From NCBI GenBank assembly GCA_008373165.1, contig RQOU01000058.1:1-51651 (forward strand): a DNA stretch of 51,651 bases, given 5' to 3'. Positions within the stretch are counted from its first letter, which is position 1; each line of letters begins with the position of its first letter. Shown one piece after another: positions 36,047 through 45,032 of the stretch. Both the position numbers and the translations under genes were made by a program. This stretch comes from SAR202 cluster bacterium (GTDB taxonomy: Bacteria > Chloroflexota > Dehalococcoidia > Lucifugimonadales > Lucifugimonadaceae). The notes beneath the pieces are model-generated. The model was not told the origin of the DNA. It saw only the letters and a list, made by a program, of their open reading frames with translations, and made no database searches.

Positions 36047-37234
36047 TTACTCGCTCCATGAACGACCTCTCATAGCAACGGCTACCGGATCTATCCTTGC
36101 GCTTAACCCGTAGCCCTCAGGCAACGTCAGGTAGCCATCCTTTATTTCCTCAAACGGCTCCAAAACCTCATACCGCCAATCAACTTCATAGACTGCATGT
36201 TCCAGTGGAAGTGTATTCCCAAACGCTGCGGTCGCGTGCGCAGAAGCCAAAAGTGATAGAGGACCAGAAGGGCAGTGCATTGAAACCGAACCAGCCCATC
36301 GTGACTCAAGTTCTCGACCAATTAAATATGCTTCAACAGGACCTCCGCAAAACTTTACGTCAGGCATTACAACATCTAAAACTTCCTCTTCCATTAACTT
36401 AGTAAACAAGGAAATACCATAACCATGTTCGGCTCCCGCAATCGGCAAATCAGCGACCTTGCGAATAGCCCGGAGGTCGTCAGATAAGGTAATCGGATCA
36501 ACTGGCTCCTCATACCATCCAACCCCCGACTCATACAATTTAGGTGCAAGAGCTAACGCTGATTCAAGATCGAAACGTGAATGGCAATCAACCAGCAATT
36601 TACGTTCAACACCTATTGCCGCTTTCGCCGCTCGAATACGGTCAAGCCCTATTTCAGCTTCCCGTGGAAAACCAGAAGATGTGAACGGAGCCCTTACCTC
36701 GTCAAAGGGCGCACATTTCAGGGTAGTAAAACCAGCTTCCATCGCTCGCTGCGCCATTCGTGAAAAAGAATCCGGGGAACGATCTACCAAACCATCGTCA
36801 TTCGGGAGCATTGAACGATTAATATTTGCATAAAGTTGAACCTTTTCGTTATCTCCATGATCGTGCCCATATAGTTCTCTCAAGTATTCAACTAATCGCA
36901 ACTGTGCAATCTGCGAAAGAGCATCCACGATAGCGCAGCGTAACCCACTCACCGCGGTCGCCAGTATTTGGTCTTGCTCTAAATTCTCAACGGTCAGGTC
37001 GTTGAGCCTCATGACATCGGCATCATCGGTCACACGATGACCACGCAATCTATTTGCTAATCTCGCCACGACTGGTGCAACATCACTCGCTAACTGAGTA
37101 GAAGTGATCTCACCTTGCCCAACAATCCCCGTACCGTCTCCAAGAGACAGATGCACCCATTCTGTTTTTGCACGAACGTGAATCCCACTAAAAGTTAATT
37201 CAGTCGGACTAAACCACTCCCCTGATACTGGCAA
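36047..37234 (-). CDS. Enolase-superfamily protein (mandelate racemase/muconate lactonising-like)
   Basis: A 395-residue protein. The N-terminal cap is short (LTFSGIHVRAKTEWVHLSL). Barrel residues are Lys in FTTLKCAPFDE near 178, Asp in LLVDCHSRFD near 222, Glu in VGWYEEPVDP near 247, Glu in IAGAEHGYG near 273, Asp in VVMPDVKFCGGP near 296 and His in VSMHCPSGPLS near 322. The full metal and dyad set suggests an active dehydratase or racemase of an acid sugar. It lies 41 bp downstream of the Gfo/Idh/MocA gene on the same strand, and both may act in one sugar pathway. Substrate is unassigned. Confidence 0.88.
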   Translation of the reverse strand: MPVSGEWFSPTELTFSGIHVRAKTEWVHLSLGDGTGIVGQGEITSTQLASDVAPVVARLANRLRGHRVTDDADVMRLNDLTVENLEQDQILATAVSGLRCAIVDALSQIAQLRLVEYLRELYGHDHGDNEKVQLYANINRSMLPNDDGLVDRSPDSFSRMAQRAMEAGFTTLKCAPFDEVRAPFTSSGFPREAEIGLDRIRAAKAAIGVERKLLVDCHSRFDLESALALAPKLYESGVGWYEEPVDPITLSDDLRAIRKVADLPIAGAEHGYGISLFTKLMEEEVLDVVMPDVKFCGGPVEAYLIGRELESRWAGSVSMHCPSGPLSLLASAHATAAFGNTLPLEHAVYEVDWRYEVLEPFEEIKDGYLTLPEGYGLSARIDPVAVAMRGRSWSE

Positions 37235-37275
37235 TTAATATCTCCGTATTAGCTCACTGAAAATCCGTTTAAAAA

Positions 37276-38448
37276 CTACTTTTGCGGATTCCTTCTATAG
37301 CAGGCGTATTTATCGTCATTAATAAACTCATCTATCACGATCCTCTCACCGCCGAGATCATTAGATATGTTGGCCGCAAGAACCGAAGCCAGAGAGTTAA
37401 TGGACGAGTTGAATGAATTCAATCGATATTCAGGCTTATTTTCAATAATTGAAGTAGCAAAGGCCTCTCCTATCGTTCGCGTACTCTCCTGCCCCATAGC
37501 AGTGTGGTGGGGACCAGGCGAAACTATCTTGCGAACCTGTTCAATCCCAGGAGTCTGATCTGGCGGCCATACACCATCAAACGTGTAGTCGACAAAGTCA
37601 TTTTCGAGTTTTATCGTTCCGTGCGTGTGGATAATGCAATCGAATCGACCTCCGTAATAAGATCGCGCAGGTTTCGTGAAAATCAAGTTGGCAACTCCAC
37701 CCTTTTTCATACCGTAGATCACGGTATAAGCAATAGGGTTGTCACCCTCTGTTTCATGCAATTCAACCGGACGATCAGTGTATATAGCCCTAACCCACTC
37801 AACATCATCATTCGACCAGTAACGCATGATGTCAGTTTGGTGAATACCCGCTTCGACGATAGACGTGCCAGACCAAGCACGATTAGCGGTCCAAACACGA
37901 TTTGCCGGACCCCCAAGTTCCTCAGTATGCGTATGTTTGACACCGTGACCTTCAACAGCACCTTCAGCAATCATGGTCATAGCCGCTACCCACTTATCGC
38001 TCAGATAAGCAGCAATGTCTGTATAACCACGGTCATGTCGCATCTGGAATCCGACCGTGCTTGGCACGCCCGAATTTGTAATAGCACGATCCTGGCTGAT
38101 GATATCGTCGAGAAATAAAGATTGAGGTTTCTCAGCAAATATAGCAATTTCACGACGCGCTGCCCGTTCAATTTCACCCTTATGCTGGTTTGGCGGGATA
38201 ACAAACCATATAGCGTCCACCAGGCCTGATTCAATCAAGTCATCAGCAGTATCAAACATCTTGATGCCACTGGAAGAATAATCAGGAACAAACCTTGTGA
38301 TTTTATCGTCGGTTAAATTCTCAGGATAAGGATCCGCCAGGGCTGTGATATGAACAATTTCGTCTTTTTGCATCTGGACCATGGCATTGACATGCTGAAG
38401 CCCTCGCTGACCAACACCCACTAATCCGACACGCAGAGGCCCTGACAT
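37276..38448 (-). CDS. Gfo/Idh/MocA family oxidoreductase
   Basis: A 390-residue NAD(P)-dependent dehydrogenase. The N-terminal Rossmann motif is GLVGVGQRGLQH (residues 8-19). The E-K-P motif is FAEKPQSL near 103. The catalytic-domain motif is SIVEAGIHQTDIMRYW near 195-210. Members oxidise or reduce sugars, inositols and sugar acids. It precedes an enolase-superfamily gene in the same direction and is divergent from another. This fits a sugar-acid catabolic locus. Confidence 0.92.
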   Translation of the reverse strand: MSGPLRVGLVGVGQRGLQHVNAMVQMQKDEIVHITALADPYPENLTDDKITRFVPDYSSSGIKMFDTADDLIESGLVDAIWFVIPPNQHKGEIERAARREIAIFAEKPQSLFLDDIISQDRAITNSGVPSTVGFQMRHDRGYTDIAAYLSDKWVAAMTMIAEGAVEGHGVKHTHTEELGGPANRVWTANRAWSGTSIVEAGIHQTDIMRYWSNDDVEWVRAIYTDRPVELHETEGDNPIAYTVIYGMKKGGVANLIFTKPARSYYGGRFDCIIHTHGTIKLENDFVDYTFDGVWPPDQTPGIEQVRKIVSPGPHHTAMGQESTRTIGEAFATSIIENKPEYRLNSFNSSINSLASVLAANISNDLGGERIVIDEFINDDKYACYRRNPQK

Positions 38449-38685
38449 AAAATTAAATCCTTACAACTCAATATGAGTAACAAATACAAGAAATGCAAAG
38501 TCATAAACTCTACAAAACAGCAAATAACTGCTCGGCGAGTTTAACACCCCAAAAGTTCCGTGGGGTCATAGATCGAATATAAACTTCCTATTGCCCACAT
38601 GTTGTTACTGGTGTTCAATGCTCACATAACATCACCAAAATAACCCTGAACCTAAAAAACCTATGTGTAGACCTCGAGTAAATAA
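38449..38685. promoter_or_regulatory. Divergent intergenic region between two sugar-acid gene groups
   Basis: A 237-bp AT-rich gap between the leftward oxidoreductase gene and the rightward enolase-superfamily operon. Two promoters are expected here. I see no clear operator palindrome, riboswitch or RNA gene. Confidence 0.4.
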
Positions 38686-39855
38686 ATGAAAGTCACAACA
38701 GTAACCACTCTTTCTGCCGATCGCTTCAACTACGTGAAAATAGAAACAGATGAAGGGATTTCAGGAGTCGGGGAACTCCACCCGGCATCTGGCACGGGCG
38801 GAACCCCGTTTGTACCACGAGCAGGAGTGGAATACTGCTCGGAATACTTGATAGGCAAAGATCCGCTACATATCGAGCGTCACTGGCAACATATGTTTCG
38901 TAGACAGCTGTTCAGGGGCGGCTCGGACATGATGTCTGCCTTAGGTGCCATCGACATAGCGTTGTGGGATATCAAAGGCAAATCATTAAACAAGCCAGTT
39001 TATGAGCTACTCGGTGGTCCTACTAGAGAAAAAGTCCGCCTCTACACGCATCTAGGTGGCACCACTCCAGAAGCCCTAGCAGAAGAAGCAAAAATGCAAG
39101 TTGAACAAGGCTTCACCGCTCTACGCATTTACCCCTTCGGTGATTTCGGTAAATCAGATTTTGAAGAAGGGACCGGATTAGAAAATATGAGTTTTACTGG
39201 CATGCAAAACAATGCAGTAGAACGAATTGCAGCTGTGCGAGAAGCCGCGGGACCCGATACAGACATAATGATCGATGTGGTCAATCGGTTAACACCTGCC
39301 GAAGCAATTGGCTTAGGCAGAGCTCTCGAACCATTCAATCTCTATTTCTTTGAAGACCCTATCGAACCAGAAAATATGGACCAATGGAGCTGGGTAGCTC
39401 AACAGCAACCAATCCCATTAGCAATGGGCGAACGTCTTTATACGGTTTATCAATTCCTTGATCTCCTGAATCATCAAGGTGCGGCGTTCGTACGGCCCGA
39501 TTTATCACTAGCGGGAGGCATCACTAACGTGAAAAAAATCTCGGCGATCGCTGAGGCGAACTACGTAGGAGTCGTACCTCATAATCCTCTTAGTTGCGTC
39601 CTGACAGCAGCGTGCGTTCAGATCGACGCTGCCACGCATAACATCCCGGTTCAGGAATACCCTCACGATGACGATAAAGGAATCAAGGCTGATCTCGTTG
39701 TGGAACCACTCAAGAGAGTGGGTGGCTATTTAGAAGTTCCGACCAAACCTGGTATCGGCATAGAACTAAACGAAGAAGCCTTTAAGCACTATCCACCAAA
39801 ACCGTATGAAAGACCAGCACTTATCAATCCAGACGGATCCCTTAGGGAATACTAG
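38686..39855 (+). CDS. Enolase-superfamily dehydratase (galactonate dehydratase-like)
   Basis: A 389-residue protein. The cap domain is VKIETDEGISGVGELHPASG. The barrel is recognised by ALGAIDIALWDIKGKSLNKPVYE. Active-site residues are Asp in DIMIDVVNRLTP, Glu in LYFFEDPIEPEN, Glu in LAMGERLYTVYQF, Asp in AFVRPDLSLAGG and His in VVPHNPLS. The K-x-K pair of racemases is absent (ALRIYPFGDF), which favours a dehydratase. It leads a rightward operon with an amidohydrolase and two PLP enzymes, so the substrate may be linked to an amino or hydroxy acid. Confidence 0.9.
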   Translation: MKVTTVTTLSADRFNYVKIETDEGISGVGELHPASGTGGTPFVPRAGVEYCSEYLIGKDPLHIERHWQHMFRRQLFRGGSDMMSALGAIDIALWDIKGKSLNKPVYELLGGPTREKVRLYTHLGGTTPEALAEEAKMQVEQGFTALRIYPFGDFGKSDFEEGTGLENMSFTGMQNNAVERIAAVREAAGPDTDIMIDVVNRLTPAEAIGLGRALEPFNLYFFEDPIEPENMDQWSWVAQQQPIPLAMGERLYTVYQFLDLLNHQGAAFVRPDLSLAGGITNVKKISAIAEANYVGVVPHNPLSCVLTAACVQIDAATHNIPVQEYPHDDDKGIKADLVVEPLKRVGGYLEVPTKPGIGIELNEEAFKHYPPKPYERPALINPDGSLREY

Positions 39856-39884
39856 ACCACATAATTGTCAACACAAAAATACAC

Positions 39885-41102
39885 ATGCAAAATCAATCAA
39901 ATTCATACGACCTGGTTATCTCCGGAGGTAGGGTTCTCGATCCCGCCAACGACATAGACGGCAGACTAGATGTAGCAGTCAGCAAAGGAAAGATCGCTGC
40001 TGTAGAAGCGAACATCAATACAATCAACACCGAACGAGTAATCGAAGCAGAAGGGCTAATCGTTACGCCTGGTCTCATTGACCTGCACACGCATGCCTCA
40101 GCAGGTATCCGAAAACCTTTCAATGAAGAGTTTCTCGTAACTCCTGATACTGCAGGAGTCAGCGCCGGTGTTACCACCATAGTCGATGCAGGTTCCACAG
40201 GTGCATTAAACGTTGGTGGACTAGTGAACTACGTTGAACCAGAAGCTAAAACTCGAGTCCTAGCGCTTATCAATATTGGCTCAATGGGTGTCGCAAATCT
40301 CCCCGAAGTCAAATCAATCGATGACATTAATCACGACGCGGCCGTAGACGCCATCCAGTCATCTGCAATTGTGATAGGCGTCAAGGCAAGAATGGTCACA
40401 CCAGGCATCACCGCCCTTGGAATCAACCTGCCAAAAGCAGCAAAGGCCATCGCCACTGAAACAGGAACCCTAATGATGGTTCATGTTGGCGATATCGCCG
40501 GTCAAGATGCATCAGCGCCAGAAATCACCAGCACACTACTCACCGAAATCATGACAGAGGGAGATGTAGTAACACACACGCTTAGCGGTGAGATCGGGGC
40601 TTTACTTGCAGAAGGAACACTCATTCCCGAAGCAATACAAGCCCGTAATAACGGAGTTTATTTCGACATTGGAATTGGTGGAGGTAATTTCGCATTTGAT
40701 AGTGCACGTAAGATTATCGATGCCGGTTTTATTCCCGACACAATCAGTTCTGATATCACTGCAGCCAGTAGATTCGCCGGACCCGTCTTCTCACTCACTG
40801 AGTGCATGGGAAAGGTAATGACACTAGGAATCACATTCGAGCAAGCAATCGAAATGACAACTTCAAAACCAGCCCAAATACTCGGTATGGCCTCTGACCT
40901 CGGATCCCTTAGCATTGGATCAAATGCCGATATCTCAATACTCGAACTAGTAAATGGTAATTTCATCTTCCATGCTCGTTCTGGTCCTGGAGGTAAAGGC
41001 ACACAGGCGATTCGGCCTGTCATGTCGGTCAAAGATGGGTTACCTATGCCACTCGACTACGGACCTAGGCCCTGGGGATGGCTCCCGTCACCGAGCAAAT
41101 AG
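39885..41102 (+). CDS. Amidohydrolase (dihydroorotase/D-aminoacylase-like), cluster 1
   Basis: A 405-residue amidohydrolase-superfamily enzyme. The N-terminal strand LVISGGRVLDPANDIDGRLDVAV is followed by the metal motif H68-T-H70 in LIDLHTHASAG. Later ligands are a Lys in IVIGVKARMVTPG, a His in MMVHVGDIAG and an Asp in TISSDITAAS. The group includes D-aminoacylases, dihydroorotases and the EF_0837-type deacetylases. It hydrolyses a cyclic or acyl amide. The opening VLDPANDIDGR is shared with the enzyme at 46532, showing common descent. The next gene begins within or just after its 3' end. Confidence 0.87.
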   Translation: MQNQSNSYDLVISGGRVLDPANDIDGRLDVAVSKGKIAAVEANINTINTERVIEAEGLIVTPGLIDLHTHASAGIRKPFNEEFLVTPDTAGVSAGVTTIVDAGSTGALNVGGLVNYVEPEAKTRVLALINIGSMGVANLPEVKSIDDINHDAAVDAIQSSAIVIGVKARMVTPGITALGINLPKAAKAIATETGTLMMVHVGDIAGQDASAPEITSTLLTEIMTEGDVVTHTLSGEIGALLAEGTLIPEAIQARNNGVYFDIGIGGGNFAFDSARKIIDAGFIPDTISSDITAASRFAGPVFSLTECMGKVMTLGITFEQAIEMTTSKPAQILGMASDLGSLSIGSNADISILELVNGNFIFHARSGPGGKGTQAIRPVMSVKDGLPMPLDYGPRPWGWLPSPSK

Positions 41103-42136
41103 TCACAATGGCCGTCACGAAGAATCAGATACAAATGGCACTCGAGAACCTGCCCAGGTTTAAGTTGTCACATCTGAACACTCCTCTGGAAACACTTGAA
41201 CGACTTAAACAGGATCTCTCCGAACGGGGAATTTCCACCCCTGATCGAATACTCATAAAACGAGAAGACGCCACCGGGCTCGCTTTTGGAGGAAACAAGG
41301 GACGACATTTCGAGTTCGAGATGGGACACATTCTGGAAGGCGGCTTCGATACGGTCATAAATATAAATCATTATCATTCTAATCAAGCACGATTCCTCGC
41401 TGCGGGATGTGCTAAGGCGGGGTTGAAGTACCACATCATCTCTACAGATATGGTGACTGCTCCAATCACAGGAAATCTACTGCTTTGCAAGCTGATGGGA
41501 GCCGTCATACACCGAACGCCTGCTGAATATGGCAGGCAAATGGCAGAGAAGATTTTTTCAGACGTGGTGAAAGATGGTGGAAATCCATACATATTGCCAG
41601 ACGATCCTTTCGCCGACATTATGGGTATGATCGGATTCTTAGAAACCGGGCTAGAACTTGAAAAACAATTCGAAAGTGCTGGTATTGATGGACCTGTGCA
41701 ACTTTGGGGATTAACAGGGCGATCTATAGCAGGGCTCCGCTTATATGCGAAAAATAGAGGCTTAAATTGGCAAGCAACAGCCGTGCAATACTCGCCAGGC
41801 AAGATAGAAGACTTTCACAAAATCACTTCTAGGCGCTCTTCTGAAGTGGCCGAAATGTTTGACCTCAAATATTCCTTAAATGAATCGGATATTACAGTTC
41901 TCGAAAACTACCGAGGCCCGGCATACGGTGAGCCAGACGAAGAGGTAATCAATGCAATTCGACTGCTTGGCAAAACCGAGGGGCTGATACTAGATCCAAA
42001 CTACACAGGTAAAGCTATGTCAGGCTTGATAGGCGAACTTAAGACAGGCCAAATAGATTTAAACGAAACTATATGCTTCATACACTCAGGAGGACTCCCC
42101 CAACTATTCGCACACGCCGACAAATTCACCGAGTAG
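41078..42136 (+). CDS. PLP-dependent ACC deaminase/D-cysteine desulfhydrase-like enzyme 1
   Basis: A fold-type II PLP enzyme of about 342-352 residues. The Schiff-base Lys lies in GLAFGGNKGRHFEFE, followed by NHYHSNQARFLAAGCAKAGL. Such enzymes open 1-aminocyclopropane-1-carboxylate or split D-cysteine or related beta-substituted amino acids. The annotated start 41078 lies inside the amidohydrolase gene. ATG 41108, five bases after that stop, aligns better with the paralog and gives a 342-residue protein. No clear Shine-Dalgarno site marks either. The arrangement suggests the amidohydrolase frees an amino acid that this enzyme breaks down. Confidence 0.86.
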   Translation: MAPVTEQIVTMAVTKNQIQMALENLPRFKLSHLNTPLETLERLKQDLSERGISTPDRILIKREDATGLAFGGNKGRHFEFEMGHILEGGFDTVININHYHSNQARFLAAGCAKAGLKYHIISTDMVTAPITGNLLLCKLMGAVIHRTPAEYGRQMAEKIFSDVVKDGGNPYILPDDPFADIMGMIGFLETGLELEKQFESAGIDGPVQLWGLTGRSIAGLRLYAKNRGLNWQATAVQYSPGKIEDFHKITSRRSSEVAEMFDLKYSLNESDITVLENYRGPAYGEPDEEVINAIRLLGKTEGLILDPNYTGKAMSGLIGELKTGQIDLNETICFIHSGGLPQLFAHADKFTE

Positions 42137-42193
42137 GTATATGATCTCCACTCGTATCCTGCCCATCAAATATATCGCACACAATTCATTGCT

Positions 42194-43219
42194 ATGACAC
42201 CCAATTTAACCCGTAAACAACTCCAAGAGCACATCGATCGATTTCCAAGGATGCAAATAGCGCATTTACCCACACCGCTCGAAGAGATGCCACGCCTGAC
42301 AAAAAAACTTGGCGGTCCAAACATCTGGATTAAACGCGAAGACATGACAGGGCTCGCTTATGGTGGCAACAAAGCTCGACATTATGAATTCGAAATGCCA
42401 CATATCGCCGACCAGGGATATGACGTGATGATCAACATCATGGACTACCACTCCAACAACGCCCGAATGACTGGCGCTGCTGCTAATAAGATCGGGATGC
42501 GATACATATTGATTCTGAAAAACGCTGCAAATCGAATCGTCCAAGGGAACTTACTGGTCGACAAAATATTGGGTGCTGAACTGCACCTGCTGGACGAGTT
42601 TCAATCAAATGACGCTGAAGGATACGCTAAGAATTTAAAGGAACAGCTAGAGGAACAAGGACACAAGCCCTACCTCATTCAAGATCATTTATTCCCTAGA
42701 ATCGTAGGAATGATCGGATTTGTTCAAGCTGGAATTGAAATGCTCGAACAAATTGAGAATAACAATCTGAAAAATATACATATTATCGGCGTAGCAGGTC
42801 GCTCTCTTTGCGGACTCATAATCGCCGCTAAATCAATGGGGTTAGACTGGAAGTTTACCGGTGTTACCGTGAACTACGATGTTCCACTAAGCGATTACAT
42901 ATTCCAGCACAACAAGGACATTCAAGAAATTCTAGGGCTCCCCGTTACATTCGAAGAAAATGACATGCAAGTCTTAGACCAATACGTGGGTGAAGGCTAT
43001 GGCGTTATGACACCGCAAGTAGCGGAGGCGATTCATATAGCGGCGCAGACCGATGCCATCATCTGTGACCCAAACTACACAGGAACAGTGATGGCAGCGC
43101 TAATTGATCAAGTCGAAGAAGGTGCTTTCAACAACGATGAAACGATTATATTTCTTCACACAGGTGGGCTTCCAGCAATATTTACCTTTGCAGATCAGCT
43201 GGCAAATTTCAAAGCTTAA
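42194..43219 (+). CDS. PLP-dependent ACC deaminase/D-cysteine desulfhydrase-like enzyme 2
   Basis: A 341-residue paralog of the preceding gene, perhaps 40-50 percent identical by eye. The Schiff-base Lys60 is in GLAYGGNKARHYEFE. The serine-containing loop is DYHSNNARMTGAAANKIG, and the end has HTGGLPAIFTFADQL as in the first copy (HSGGLPQLFAHADKF). Tandem duplication with divergence suggests either two related substrates or a hetero-oligomer. Transcription from the convergent gene stops at the hairpin just after its stop codon. Confidence 0.87.
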   Translation: MTPNLTRKQLQEHIDRFPRMQIAHLPTPLEEMPRLTKKLGGPNIWIKREDMTGLAYGGNKARHYEFEMPHIADQGYDVMINIMDYHSNNARMTGAAANKIGMRYILILKNAANRIVQGNLLVDKILGAELHLLDEFQSNDAEGYAKNLKEQLEEQGHKPYLIQDHLFPRIVGMIGFVQAGIEMLEQIENNNLKNIHIIGVAGRSLCGLIIAAKSMGLDWKFTGVTVNYDVPLSDYIFQHNKDIQEILGLPVTFEENDMQVLDQYVGEGYGVMTPQVAEAIHIAAQTDAIICDPNYTGTVMAALIDQVEEGAFNNDETIIFLHTGGLPAIFTFADQLANFKA

Positions 43220-43252
43220 AAAAAACAGGGCCAGTCACAATGACCGGCCCTG
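43218..43252 (-). terminator. Rho-independent terminator of the minus-strand membrane-protein gene
   Basis: On the minus strand a 12-bp stem (CAGGGCCGGTCA/TGACTGGCCCTG, one G-U pair) with a 3-base loop is followed directly by eight T. It lies about 20 bases after the stop of the leftward gene at 43272. On the plus strand the same hairpin follows the PLP gene but lacks a T tract, so it mainly serves the minus strand. Confidence 0.9.
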
Positions 43253-43271
43253 CTTATAGTCCTTAGTGCAA

Positions 43272-44045
43272 TTACCGAGTAGCGGATGATATTCGATCAG
43301 CCACCCTTGCTACACCCTGTGATACCCGAGGCGTCAGGTAACTTTCAGCAATTCCCGCGGCAAAGGCAAAGGCAAAAAGAGCCAATTGGCCAGCAAATAT
43401 ACCGCTACCACCCATCCCAGCAAGAAAAGCTACACGAGTGGTCGTTTCTTGGTCGGAAACTAGCGGCAGTGAGATGATTCCGGCTCCAAATAATGCAAAC
43501 ACTGCTAAAGCGAGAACTCCTCCCACCAATGGTCTAGCGATACCAACCATGAAAAGCGCAACCTTCTCCGTATACTCAAACTGCATGGTCACTGTTCGCA
43601 GTAAAACGGCAAATGAACTGCCCGCAATTCCAAAAATCACCGCAGCGAACACGATCTCAAGCGGAGTTGATAAAAATAACGCTTCCAAACCAGAAACGGT
43701 AACGGTTAATGCTGCCAAGGCGCCAGCCAGAAGCGTCAATCCCGCCATTGGAAACACGATTCTCCGCAACATTGTTCGTGATTGAATCATCTCATCGACA
43801 TTGGCGTTCAAAGTATTCAGAATCTGATCACCATCGCGTAAAACATCGATACCACCATTCATAGCCCTGTCTATCCAGGCCTGGAGGTTTTCAATCATCT
43901 GCGAGTGGTCTTTCAGTTTGGCACTGCGGACCCTTATCATCAGTCGTTCAACTGATGCGATGAACGGACCCGCCTCGCTCATCATTCCCCTACCACTCTC
44001 TTTAGGGGTAACTTCCTCTGCTTCGAAACGTACTGGTTCGGTCAT
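43272..44045 (-). CDS. Uncharacterised four-helix membrane protein
   Basis: A 257-residue protein. The polar N-terminal third (residues 1-93) is helical in character, with a possible coiled coil around LQAWIDRAMNGGIDVLRDGDQIL. Four long hydrophobic segments follow, near 95-119, 128-148, 161-190 and 207-235, and the C-terminus is basic (VSQGVARVADRISS). I recognise no family. It is a single gene ended by a strong terminator, 220 bp from the next minus-strand gene. A sensor, channel or scaffold role would be guesswork. Confidence 0.7.
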   Translation of the reverse strand: MTEPVRFEAEEVTPKESGRGMMSEAGPFIASVERLMIRVRSAKLKDHSQMIENLQAWIDRAMNGGIDVLRDGDQILNTLNANVDEMIQSRTMLRRIVFPMAGLTLLAGALAALTVTVSGLEALFLSTPLEIVFAAVIFGIAGSSFAVLLRTVTMQFEYTEKVALFMVGIARPLVGGVLALAVFALFGAGIISLPLVSDQETTTRVAFLAGMGGSGIFAGQLALFAFAFAAGIAESYLTPRVSQGVARVADRISSATR

Positions 44046-44265
44046 ATATTGCTCCTATTAATAAAGTTGAAGCGCTATTACTCACTTAGCCGTTGTGTAA
44101 ATGCATTTACGCGATAACCGACAACTATTTTTGGGATGTCGCGCCATTTGAATATAAGCGCAAACCTAGCACCCAGTTCGTATCCGGTCAAGAATTCAGT
44201 TCAATATCAAAACGATATGCATAGAAAAACCCAACCAGCTACAAGTAACTCTTGCCTAACAAAAG

Positions 44266-44883
44266 CTACCTCATTTTTTGTTCTGCCCTTTGCCTTAACG
44301 CCTTCTTTGACGAATATGTTACCCAAGAAATCCCCAGAGCAAATGCAAGTATGACCAAAATGAAAAGTCCAGAACCCCAGTCATTACCAGATCCGCTTCG
44401 CTGACGCGGTTGCACCTGAATCGACATCACCGTTCTACCACTGCCCAGTTCTGAGTCGACTTCTACGTCTATTGCCCAAACACCCACATGCTCCAAATCT
44501 AACTGAGCAAGATAATAAATGGGGTCGAATGGCGAATTAAGAGCCGGTGAATATTGTTTCTTCCCTTTTTCTGAAGGTGTCGCGTATAACCGAACAAATG
44601 CATTATCAACATCGACACCCGTAACCTTGTCGCGTACCCGAACAGCAAAACGGCTGGTACCAACTATCGGACTGGCAGGGCTTACTTGTAATTGCACAGT
44701 GTGAGGACCCGCTGGATCTTCAGCGACAATCGTGTAACCAGCAATCTCTTCATTATCCTGCGCACTTGCTGAAAACCCTGGCACAAAAAGTCCTATAGCG
44801 CCCATAATCAACACTAATAACCATCGATACAACCAACGAGATTCCACAAATATAATTTTCAAAATTAAACCAATGTCACACAA
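44266..44883 (-). CDS. Exported YtkA/FixH-like domain protein with C-terminal membrane helix
   Basis: A frame of about 205 codons from TTG 44883. A later GTG (VESRWLYRW) would remove about 12 residues. A signal-like segment (YRWLLVLIMGAIGLFVPGFSASAQD) ends with an A-S-A cleavage site. The middle, TVQLQVSPASPIVGTSRFAVRVRDKVTGVDVDNAFVRL, fits the immunoglobulin-like YtkA/FixH pattern. A membrane helix (GLFILVILAFALGISWV) and basic tail close the protein. Such domains occur in copper or cytochrome-oxidase related contexts, but no such gene is adjacent here. Family assignment is moderate. Confidence 0.6.
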   Translation of the reverse strand: MCDIGLILKIIFVESRWLYRWLLVLIMGAIGLFVPGFSASAQDNEEIAGYTIVAEDPAGPHTVQLQVSPASPIVGTSRFAVRVRDKVTGVDVDNAFVRLYATPSEKGKKQYSPALNSPFDPIYYLAQLDLEHVGVWAIDVEVDSELGSGRTVMSIQVQPRQRSGSGNDWGSGLFILVILAFALGISWVTYSSKKALRQRAEQKMR

Positions 44884-44944
44884 ACACCCTGAACATGTTC
44901 GGGTCGATTGTAATCGTCAAATAAACTAATAATAATTTTGTCGT

Positions 44945-44971
44945 ATTTAAGTCCATATTGGGGACTTAAAT
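44945..44971. repeat. Perfect 10-bp inverted repeat, 7-bp spacer
   Basis: ATTTAAGTCC (44945-44954) is repeated inverted as GGACTTAAAT (44962-44971). It lies between the MFS gene end (45033) and the start of the YtkA-like gene (44883). It could be an operator for the latter or an AT-rich hairpin after the MFS gene. No run of T follows directly, so a classical terminator is less likely. Confidence 0.6.
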
Positions 44972-45032
44972 CGGTAAATATCATCCAAATGCCCATGAGA
45001 TCAAATAGGGTAATTAAACCATGTAAGTCTAA

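Noticed and set aside
44136-44354. Rightward 72-codon frame overlapping the YtkA-like gene end
   Set aside because: Low-complexity composition with no domain or ribosome site, and it overlaps the better-supported leftward gene.
44891-44900. GAACATGTTC as an SOS (LexA/DinR) box
   Set aside because: The Gram-positive box is GAAC-N4-GTTC. Here the half-sites are two bases apart, and the nearby gene is not a DNA-repair gene.
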